A stretch of 17,093 nt of DNA from JBBRWO01 sp964388455 (GTDB taxonomy: Bacteria; Actinomycetota; Coriobacteriia; Anaerosomatales; JAAXUF01): NCBI GenBank assembly GCA_964388455.1, contig CAYMAN010000035.1, forward strand, positions 1 to 17,093, read 5' to 3'. Below are positions 7,047 to 13,349 of the stretch, in pieces. Numbering within the stretch: the stretch's first letter is position 1; the number at the start of each line of letters is the position of its first letter. Both the position numbers and the translations under genes were made by a program. Under the pieces are notes generated by a model. The model worked only from the letters and a program-made list of their open reading frames with translations, searched no databases and had not been told where the DNA came from.

Positions 7047-7529
7047 TCATCCACCAATCGCGCTGACCATAGCCGACACCGAGCACGCCATCAGCAATGT
7101 CCCGATGCACGCAATGATGATGATGGCCATCACGGGTCCGCTGATCTTCTGCGAGCGCTGTCGGTGTCCGGCGAGTTCCGCCATGGGACGAGGTGCGACC
7201 GGCTGCTGGGGCATCGGCGGGGCGTCGGGAGTCTGCGCAACCTGCGCCGAATCGACGCCAGGTGGGCGGACGTGCCTGGGGTACGGCCTCATCACCATGA
7301 AGCGGTAGATCAGCCCTCCGAGCGGCCCCGCAAGCAGCACCACCAACACCCACGTGAGCTTGTCATTGGCGCTCGGACTCCCAGCGAGCGCGCCAGGAAA
7401 CTCGTCGTCCGTCCTCTGCAGAACATCGATAATCGATACGATCCACACCACGATCACGGCGATCATCCCGACTGACACCAGAAGTTCCCCAAAGCACAAG
7501 ATCAGTGGCACCGCCAGGAAATAGCTCAT
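7047..7529 (-). CDS. Small membrane protein with PLDc_N-type domain, coupled to the restriction enzyme gene
   Basis: The 160-residue protein starts at an ATG (7529) that overlaps the restriction-modification stop codon as ATGA, so translation is probably coupled. Residues 4-37 form a strongly hydrophobic N-terminal helix ending IIDVLQRTDDEF. Residues 57-80, DKLTWVLVVLLAGPLGGLIYRF, match the PLDc_N (phospholipase D N-terminal) two-helix motif. A proline/glutamine-rich linker (about 84-125) follows, then a last helix at 130-156. There is no HKD catalytic motif, so it is not a phospholipase. Function is unknown; PLDc_N proteins are often short membrane proteins of unassigned role. Being locked behind a restriction-modification gene suggests a role in that system, but this is inference. 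A gap of about 190 nt with no visible gene separates it from yoeB, which converges on it. Confidence 0.75.
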   Translation of the reverse strand: MSYFLAVPLILCFGELLVSVGMIAVIVVWIVSIIDVLQRTDDEFPGALAGSPSANDKLTWVLVVLLAGPLGGLIYRFMVMRPYPRHVRPPGVDSAQVAQTPDAPPMPQQPVAPRPMAELAGHRQRSQKISGPVMAIIIIACIGTLLMACSVSAMVSAIGG

Positions 7530-10500
7530 GATCCCCACTCCCACACGTCGGCCTTCACACGTTCGTAGTTGGCGTCGAGCTCGGGCTGCATGAGCACGAG
7601 GGCAGCGATGCGGCGCACCATCTCGGTGACGTAGCGCGCCTCCTCGGGCTTGAGGTCGCGGCCGAGCAGCGCGCGCTCGCGGTAGCTCAGCCACTTCTTG
7701 ATGACCTGGTAGCCGCCGATCGTGTAGCGCCACACGTTAGCCGGCACGCAGCGCCAGTACGCGACGTCGTTGAGGTAGATGTCGAAGCACGTCTCGCCGA
7801 GGAGAGCGATCGCCTGCTCGGCCGGCAGTCCGAGCGAACCGGCACCGTCGGCGACTGTGGCGCGCTCGTCGTCGGTGTAAGTACGCTCGGTTAGCCTGCC
7901 GGCTGCGGGCATACAAATACCACCCTTGCCGGCGATGCTCCATCGGGCGGTGACACTGAGGTCGGTGGCAGGATCAAGCTGAGCTTTGTCAGTGGCAGCG
8001 AGAACACCCAGCCGTAACAACTCAACTCGTAAACCGCTAGAGGTCCCATCTGTCACACGAGCTGAAGGGTTCAGGAGCGCAACGACTCTGGCGCCCAGCG
8101 CCGACGAAGCCGACATAGTCGGCGCATCGGCCAGAGGAAGGCGAGGCCAATCTTGCATCAAAGCGCCAGAATTCTCGATCGCGTAGGCGGGGGAGGCAAA
8201 GACCGCTTGGGCGTGATCGAGTATTGTCTCCGGATCGACTCCGGACTCGGTGCAGTAGGACTGCGCCTCAGTGGAGAGGTTGAGACGTGTCTCGCCCTCA
8301 ACCAGCAGGCCCGACGCCTCATCGCACAAGTAGAGAGGGAACAAGTTGGCCCCGCGTTCGATTATGTGAAGCGAGCAAGCAGTCGAGGTCGCGATGGGAG
8401 GATCAAACCCCTTGCGAATGTTCTGAGCCGCAGCTATGAAGACATTCCCGTCGAACATCTGCTTCTTGTAATCTCCGCGTGGCCGGTCGAGAAGCTTGGA
8501 CTTTGTTTCCCAGTAAAGCCAACGTTCATCCATGGGTCTGTATAGGTACCGCACGATGTTCTCAGGTTTGAACTCCCCGCAGAGCAGTTCCTCCCGAACG
8601 GCTCTCGGGTCAAACCCTGAACTCATCACACCGGCACTACCAATCTGCGGGAACAGATCAACCTCCGCGACGGATGAATCGAAATAGCGTTCGAGCCGCT
8701 TAACAAGTTCTTCACGGTCAATGGCTACGACGAAATCATCCCGGCTCGTCTTTACTCCCGGAAACGACTGCGGCAGCAACTCTGGCAGGCGCGGCCAGCT
8801 CAGATAGGACGAGCTATACGAACCCTCAGCCGCAGCATTGAGCTGTTCGCGTTTCTCGGCGCCCCAGAAGTTGCGATAGCGAACGCGACTTTGATCGGCC
8901 CGTGGTCTCGTCCGACACATCACTGCGATGGCAGTGCCCACTTGTATACCCTCGCGATTGTGCGCAGTCGAGAAGATACTTGGGTCTGGCCTTCCGTCAG
9001 GAGTGACCTTCCCAGTCTTGTACTTGTCGCCATTAAGGTTATCAATCCAGATGTCATCGAAAGCGGTGCTCAGCCTCTCACGCATTCCAGTGAAGGACAG
9101 TCCATCGAGCCATGAGTAGTTGGAGATCAGGCAGACGACGCCCCGCCCAGACCGTTCCGCAATTTGCCGTTCAGCCATCCTGAAGAACCGTACGTAGAGA
9201 TCATTCAGTCCTTGACCTTGAGGCCTGGGGACCCGCACGACTGTTCTGTATGCCTCAGATAGGCCTCGCACTTCATCGACAGCCATGCCTGCAACGCCGT
9301 TGTAGGGCGGATTTCCGATCACCACCAGAACCTGCTCCTCGCGCTTAATCCTATCGGCCGCATCCCGCTCCTCGGCGAACTCCGGGAACAGCACGGTGCT
9401 GTGCAGCTGCCCCTCGCCCACGCGCTTGTCCTTCGGTGGCGCGACCTTCCCGCCGTCGCCCCAACCCGTCAGCGCGTTCGTCAGGTAGATCGCCGCGCGC
9501 TCATCGGCATCCCTCAGCGGCACTCCCAGCTCGGCCAGAAGAATGCCCATCTGCAGGTGCGCGACCACGAACGGCGCGGGCATGATCTCGAAGCCGATGA
9601 CGCGCTGCATCGCGGCGCGCTTCACGTCTTGGCGCGTGAGGGCATCGGCGCCTTTGGCGGTCAGCGTCTCGTCAATCTTGCGCAGGACCTCGACGAGGTA
9701 GGCGCCGGTGCCACAACAGGGGTCGAGGACGACCACGCTCTCGTCGGCGAGGCCATCGGCGATTCCCAGCTCCTCGCGCAGTACGGTGTCCACGCGGGCG
9801 ACCATGTACTTGACCACCTCGTCGGGCGTGTACCAGACGCCGAGCTCTTTGCGCAGTTGCGGGTCGAACGCCTCGAGGAACGGCTCGTAGAAGTACTGGA
9901 CGGCGTGATCCTCGCGGAACTTCTCGAAGAACGCCGCGCGGTCGATGCGCCAGATGATCTCCTCGGCCCACTCGAGGACCTCGGAGATGCCCAGCGCGCC
10001 CAGTTGGCGCACGTCGGCGAACTGGCGGAAGAGTTCGTAGACCATGGGGACGTGCAGGGTGGCGGTGGCGGTCTCCCACTGGAAGCGGCGGTCCCACGGG
10101 ATCTGCTCGGTGTGGTCCATGTCGCGCGCCCACAGGACCCAGCTCGCGAACATGCCGTAGAAGAGCGTCTGCACAAGCGTGGAGCGGAAGAAGTGGTCGC
10201 CCTTGTCGCCCTCGAACTTCAGGCCCAGTGACTCCTCGAGCTGGCTGCGCAGGGCGGCGAGTGCCGAGAGCTCATGACGGTGCTCCAGGCGCAGGCGCGC
10301 GGTGCGGGCGTAGCTGGCGAGGAACCAGGCGATGTCTTTGGGGTCGCTGAGCGGCGCGTTGTGCAGGAGGACGCGGCACAGGAACTCGGAGAGGCCTTCG
10401 CCGGCCTGCTCGGCGAACTTGCGCGGGGTGGCGACGTGCGCCCAGAAGGCGGATTCGTTGGGGGCGAGGCGGCAGGATTCCAGCTCGCGCATGCCGGTGC

Positions 10501-10903
10501 CGTCGACGCCGCGGCCCACGAGCACGAAGTCGCGCAGGTTGGTGACGAGCACGAGGCCGTAACGATCCACGTAGCGAGCGACCTGCTCGGAGGCGGCGAC
10601 TGCGAAGGCGTCATCGGCGGTGCCTTTGACCTCGATGGCGCCGCGCGCGGGAAGCTGGCCCAGCAGCGGATCACTGGCGTCGTCCCAGCCCTTGAGCTGC
10701 TGGGCCGTGAACAGGCCGCCGTCGGGGATGCCGCCGCCTGTGTTGCGCAGGTTGATGATCGCGGTGACTTTGGGCTTGAGCTTGGAGCCCATCGCGGTGA
10801 GCAGCGTGGCGAGCGGACCGTAATAGCTGGTCTCGGCGACGCCCGCGCCGGATGCGTGGATGTCGCGCAGCTCAGTGAAGTACCCCTCGATGGGATCTGA
10901 CAC
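7526..10903 (-). CDS. Single-chain restriction-modification enzyme (PD-(D/E)XK nuclease + N6-adenine methylase, type ISP/IIG-like)
   Basis: The 1125-residue protein starts at a GTG with GAGGGGG 7 nt upstream; ATGs further upstream lack a good site. Residues 1-130 look like a PD-(D/E)XK nuclease, with Asp61 in GIPDGGLF and Glu91-Val-Lys93 in GAIEVKG. A helical region follows. The gamma-class N6-adenine methylase has TPDEVVKY (359-366), motif I DPCCGTG (394-400) and motif IV NPPY (531-534). The C-terminal third holds a target-recognition region and the end motif VWRYTIGGYQVIKKWLSYRERALLGR, typical of the type ISP C-terminal domain. No helicase Walker motifs were found, so the chain is shorter than true ISP enzymes such as LlaGI and nearer in layout to type IIG enzymes. 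It would both methylate and cut foreign DNA. The recognition region has lower GC than its flanks. Confidence 0.85.
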   Translation of the reverse strand: MSDPIEGYFTELRDIHASGAGVAETSYYGPLATLLTAMGSKLKPKVTAIINLRNTGGGIPDGGLFTAQQLKGWDDASDPLLGQLPARGAIEVKGTADDAFAVAASEQVARYVDRYGLVLVTNLRDFVLVGRGVDGTGMRELESCRLAPNESAFWAHVATPRKFAEQAGEGLSEFLCRVLLHNAPLSDPKDIAWFLASYARTARLRLEHRHELSALAALRSQLEESLGLKFEGDKGDHFFRSTLVQTLFYGMFASWVLWARDMDHTEQIPWDRRFQWETATATLHVPMVYELFRQFADVRQLGALGISEVLEWAEEIIWRIDRAAFFEKFREDHAVQYFYEPFLEAFDPQLRKELGVWYTPDEVVKYMVARVDTVLREELGIADGLADESVVVLDPCCGTGAYLVEVLRKIDETLTAKGADALTRQDVKRAAMQRVIGFEIMPAPFVVAHLQMGILLAELGVPLRDADERAAIYLTNALTGWGDGGKVAPPKDKRVGEGQLHSTVLFPEFAEERDAADRIKREEQVLVVIGNPPYNGVAGMAVDEVRGLSEAYRTVVRVPRPQGQGLNDLYVRFFRMAERQIAERSGRGVVCLISNYSWLDGLSFTGMRERLSTAFDDIWIDNLNGDKYKTGKVTPDGRPDPSIFSTAHNREGIQVGTAIAVMCRTRPRADQSRVRYRNFWGAEKREQLNAAAEGSYSSSYLSWPRLPELLPQSFPGVKTSRDDFVVAIDREELVKRLERYFDSSVAEVDLFPQIGSAGVMSSGFDPRAVREELLCGEFKPENIVRYLYRPMDERWLYWETKSKLLDRPRGDYKKQMFDGNVFIAAAQNIRKGFDPPIATSTACSLHIIERGANLFPLYLCDEASGLLVEGETRLNLSTEAQSYCTESGVDPETILDHAQAVFASPAYAIENSGALMQDWPRLPLADAPTMSASSALGARVVALLNPSARVTDGTSSGLRVELLRLGVLAATDKAQLDPATDLSVTARWSIAGKGGICMPAAGRLTERTYTDDERATVADGAGSLGLPAEQAIALLGETCFDIYLNDVAYWRCVPANVWRYTIGGYQVIKKWLSYRERALLGRDLKPEEARYVTEMVRRIAALVLMQPELDANYERVKADVWEWGS

Positions 10904-11003
10904 GCTCGAGCCCCCTCGGCTGTGTGTAAGAACTGGTAATTGCAGGATAGCAGGAGGGGATGATGGCGCGAGAATGCTTCTCATTGCCTTCCACACGATA
11001 TTC

Positions 11004-11021
11004 CGTTATCTTGTGGTAACG
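11004..11021. promoter_or_regulatory. Dyad-symmetric candidate operator before the mqsR-like gene
   Basis: CGTTATC and GGTAACG, separated by TTGT, form an inverted repeat with 6 of 7 matching positions. It ends 18 nt before the toxin GTG at 11040, in the intergenic region shared with the divergent restriction gene. An antitoxin with an HTH domain is encoded just downstream, so this is a plausible autoregulatory site. It does not match the AACCT-N-AGGTT site described for E. coli MqsA. Confidence 0.4.
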
Positions 11022-11039
11022 AAACACGAAGGAGGAGAT

Positions 11040-11405
11040 GTGGTTGAACGCGACCAGGTCACCTTGTTCCTGTCGCTTCTTCGCGAGTGCGCGGTCTGCC
11101 AGTTCCGATTTGAGAAGCGCCCGGAAAACATGGCGACGCTCGCTCGGCTGGGTATGACGATCGGGGACGCGAAACGTCGCATCCTTGCCTTGACCCCAGC
11201 TGACTACGTCTCAGGCCCGGTCCCGCGGTCTGAGTCTTCGTCCCAGGAAGCCTGGGTATTCGGGATCACAGTTCAGCGGACTCTCGTGTACGTGAAGGTG
11301 AGCATCAGAATCGAACCCGCTCGGTGTCTCTGCGTGTCGTTTCATGACGCTGCGTATCCGCTCCAACTACCCTACAGCGATGCGCAACCTCGGGAGGATG
11401 AGTAG
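11040..11405 (+). CDS. MqsR-like toxin
   Basis: The 121-residue protein begins at a GTG with AAGGAGG 4 nt upstream. Its C-terminal two thirds show the MqsR-family pattern: RRILALTPADYVSGP (47-60), EAWVFGITV (70-78), VYVKVSI (83-89) and CVSFHDAAYPLQLPY (98-112). This matches the RelE-fold MqsR ribonucleases, which cleave mRNA and halt growth. By eye, the Tyr equivalent to E. coli MqsR Tyr81 is kept (VYVKV). The Lys56 and Gln68 positions appear to be Ser and Val, so the catalytic residues may differ from E. coli. The N-terminal part, with CAVCQF, is specific to this protein. The toxin gene comes first and the antitoxin starts 2 nt after its stop, the order seen in mqsRA. Confidence 0.72.
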   Translation: MVERDQVTLFLSLLRECAVCQFRFEKRPENMATLARLGMTIGDAKRRILALTPADYVSGPVPRSESSSQEAWVFGITVQRTLVYVKVSIRIEPARCLCVSFHDAAYPLQLPYSDAQPREDE

Positions 11406-11407
11406 CC

Positions 11408-12418
11408 GTGCCACAACGTATCGAATGCTTCGAGTGCCAATCCCTTGTCGAGCCCCACATCGAGGAGCGGACGGAGACACTTCCGGTCCGCGGTGAGGCC
11501 ACCGCAGTCCTCGCTAAGGTCGCGGTGTGCCCAGAATGCGGCGCGGACATGTCGGTAGAGGAGCTCGATGAGGCCACACTCGTAGCCGCATTCAATCTCT
11601 ATCGGCAAAAGCACGGGCTCATGAGTCCCGAGGAGATGCGCGCGCTTCGTGCCCGGTACGGTCTTGGAGTGCGCCCGTTCTCGCTCCTTCTCGGCTGGGG
11701 AGAGATCACCCTCCACCGATACGAATCCGGATCATTGCAGGACGCGGCGCACGAAGGCGCGCTGCGACTGGCCGAGGAACCCGCGAACATCCGCATTCTC
11801 CTACTCGCAAACGGGCATAAGCTGACCGCCCGCCAGCGCGCTCGCCTCGAGGCCCACATGCTGGCATTAGAGATCGGGAGTGCCGCAGCACAAGCCAAGG
11901 ACCTGCGAGACGTGTACGTCGCCCGAGAGGAACAAGACACGTACTCAGGCTGGGTACCGATGCAGGTGTCCAAGCTGCGCGAGATGATTCTGTACTTCAC
12001 GGCGCTGCCTGAGATGTACGAAACCAAACTCAACAAACTGCTGTTCTACGCCGACTTCTCACATTTCAAGCACTTCGGCGTCTCGATTTCAGGCGCGCCG
12101 TATCTGGCGTTTCCACACGGTCCCGTGCTGCAGCATTACCCACGGATCGAAGACGACTTGCTGGAAAGCGGCGAGCTGTTGGCCTTAGAGGTGTTCTTCC
12201 CCTCAGGCGGTGCAGGGACGGTGTTCAAAGGCGAACGCGAACCCGACATGGCGCTGTTCTCGGCAGAAGAGCAGTCAACCCTTGCCCGCATCACGCGCGT
12301 GCTCGGACGCAAGACAAGCAAGCAACTGCGCGATCTGTCCCACAAAGAAGGTGCATGGCGAGACACCCCCGAGCGGGCAATGATCGACTATGCGAAGGCA
12401 GCAGGGCTCTCGCTATAG
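11408..12418 (+). CDS. MqsA-like zinc-ribbon/HTH antitoxin fused to a Panacea (DUF4065) domain
   Basis: The 336-residue protein has three parts. Residues 1-48 are an MqsA/YgiT-type zinc ribbon with Cys7-x2-Cys10 and Cys41-x2-Cys44. Residues about 72-125 are the MqsA-type helix-turn-helix (MSPEEMRALRARYGLGVRPFS, then GWGEITLHRYESG), which binds DNA. Residues about 205-335 are a Panacea/SocA-like DUF4065 domain, with KLNKLLFYADFSHFKHFG, YLAFPHGPV and a C-terminal helix pair. In MqsA the zinc ribbon contacts MqsR; in other systems Panacea domains neutralise many unrelated toxins. Which part neutralises the toxin here is open. The GTG start has GGGAGG 10 nt upstream and lies 2 nt after the toxin stop. 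The gene probably represses the pair through its HTH. Confidence 0.87.
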   Translation: MPQRIECFECQSLVEPHIEERTETLPVRGEATAVLAKVAVCPECGADMSVEELDEATLVAAFNLYRQKHGLMSPEEMRALRARYGLGVRPFSLLLGWGEITLHRYESGSLQDAAHEGALRLAEEPANIRILLLANGHKLTARQRARLEAHMLALEIGSAAAQAKDLRDVYVAREEQDTYSGWVPMQVSKLREMILYFTALPEMYETKLNKLLFYADFSHFKHFGVSISGAPYLAFPHGPVLQHYPRIEDDLLESGELLALEVFFPSGGAGTVFKGEREPDMALFSAEEQSTLARITRVLGRKTSKQLRDLSHKEGAWRDTPERAMIDYAKAAGLSL

Positions 12419-12444
12419 GTCCGCTCTTTCCGCACGCTGTCGCT

Positions 12445-12463
12445 TGCGGCGTAACCCGCCGCA
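12445..12463. terminator. GC-rich hairpin after the Panacea antitoxin gene, possible terminator
   Basis: TGCGGCG and CGCCGCA form a perfect 7-bp stem around TAACC, beginning 27 nt after the antitoxin stop. No clear T-run follows. Terminators in high-GC bacteria often lack one, so the end of the toxin-antitoxin message is a reasonable but unproven role. Confidence 0.35.
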
Positions 12464-12466
12464 GCA

Positions 12467-12522
12467 TTGTCCCTACGCACAAGGTCAAATACTGCCACTC
12501 TTGTCCCTCCCCGCAGGGACAA
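12467..12522. promoter_or_regulatory. TTGTCCCT repeat and hairpin in the pflA leader, candidate operator
   Basis: TTGTCCCT occurs at 12467-12474 and 12501-12508. Its exact complement AGGGACAA lies at 12515-12522, so the last two form a perfect 8-bp inverted repeat around CCCCGC, 53 nt before the pflA start. Three copies of one octamer within 56 nt suggest a regulator site controlling pflAB. It is not the Rex (TTGTGA-type) or FNR consensus. A hairpin acting in the RNA is the alternative. Confidence 0.45.
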
Positions 12523-12575
12523 TTACTGCGCACTCCCTAGGCGTGCGCCCGCACCCCCGCGGGTATGAGCCTCCT

Positions 12576-13307
12576 ATGACCACCGGTTACGTTCACTCCA
12601 CTGAGAGCGGCAGCTTCGTCGACGGGCCGGGCGTCCGGTTCGTGGTCTTCCTCGCGGGATGTCCCCTGCGCTGCCAGTACTGCCATAACCCGGACACGTG
12701 GCGGCTGTCGGCGGGGACTGAAACCGACTCGGCGGCGCTGCTCGAGCGGATCGCCCACACCGCCGGCTTCCTGCGGGCCAGCCACGGCGGCGTGACCGTC
12801 AGCGGCGGCGAGCCGCTCATGCAGGCCGAGTTCGCCCACGCGATCCTGCGCGGAGCCAAGGAGCTCGGGCTGCACACGGCGCTCGACACCTCGGGCTTCC
12901 TCGAATCCCGCCTCACCGACGAGATGCTCGGCGACATCGACCTGGTCATCCTCGACATTAAGTCGTTTGACGAGGCGACCTACAAAGAAGTGACCGGCGG
13001 CGACCTCGCCCCGACGCTTCACCTCGCGCAACGCCTCTCTGACCTGCGCAAACCGATGTGGATCCGCTTCGTCCTCGTCCCAGGCCTGACAGACGATCCC
13101 GAGAACATCGCGGGCTTGGCCCGTTTCGTGGGTACGTTGAAGGGAGTGGAACGCGTCGAAGTCGTGCCGTTCCACCAGATGGGTCGACGCAAGTGGGAAG
13201 AGCTGGGCCTCGAGTACCGGCTCTCGCACACCTCCCCTCCCACCGCCGAGCAGATCAGCCGCGTGCGCGACGTGTTCGCAGCCCAAGGGCTTCCGGTCGC
13301 CGAGTAA
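12576..13307 (+). CDS. pflA: Pyruvate formate-lyase-activating enzyme (radical SAM)
   Basis: The 243-residue protein has the standard size of PflA. FVDGPGVRFVVFLAGCPLRC contains the glycyl-radical-activase signature. Cys29, Cys33 and Cys36 form the CX3CX2C radical-SAM 4Fe-4S site (CQYCHNPDTW). GGVTVSGGEPLMQ near residue 73 binds S-adenosylmethionine; DLVILDIKSFD and RFVLVPGLTDDPENI follow as in the family. It abstracts hydrogen from a glycine of PflB to create the catalytic radical, and requires anaerobic conditions. The ATG at 12576 begins the conserved region; its ribosome binding site is weak (CCTCCT precedes it, not its complement). pflB follows after 42 nt, so the pair is co-transcribed, with the activase first, the reverse of the common order. 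The start could be slightly different. Confidence 0.93.
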   Translation: MTTGYVHSTESGSFVDGPGVRFVVFLAGCPLRCQYCHNPDTWRLSAGTETDSAALLERIAHTAGFLRASHGGVTVSGGEPLMQAEFAHAILRGAKELGLHTALDTSGFLESRLTDEMLGDIDLVILDIKSFDEATYKEVTGGDLAPTLHLAQRLSDLRKPMWIRFVLVPGLTDDPENIAGLARFVGTLKGVERVEVVPFHQMGRRKWEELGLEYRLSHTSPPTAEQISRVRDVFAAQGLPVAE

Positions 13308-13349
13308 CTCCTGCGCCCCACGCCCACGCAACAGAAGAGGGTGACTCCC

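Noticed and set aside
9401..10231. A 276-codon plus-strand frame opposite the methylase part of the restriction gene
   Set aside because: The minus-strand product carries the methylase and nuclease motifs. The plus-strand frame shows only biased composition.
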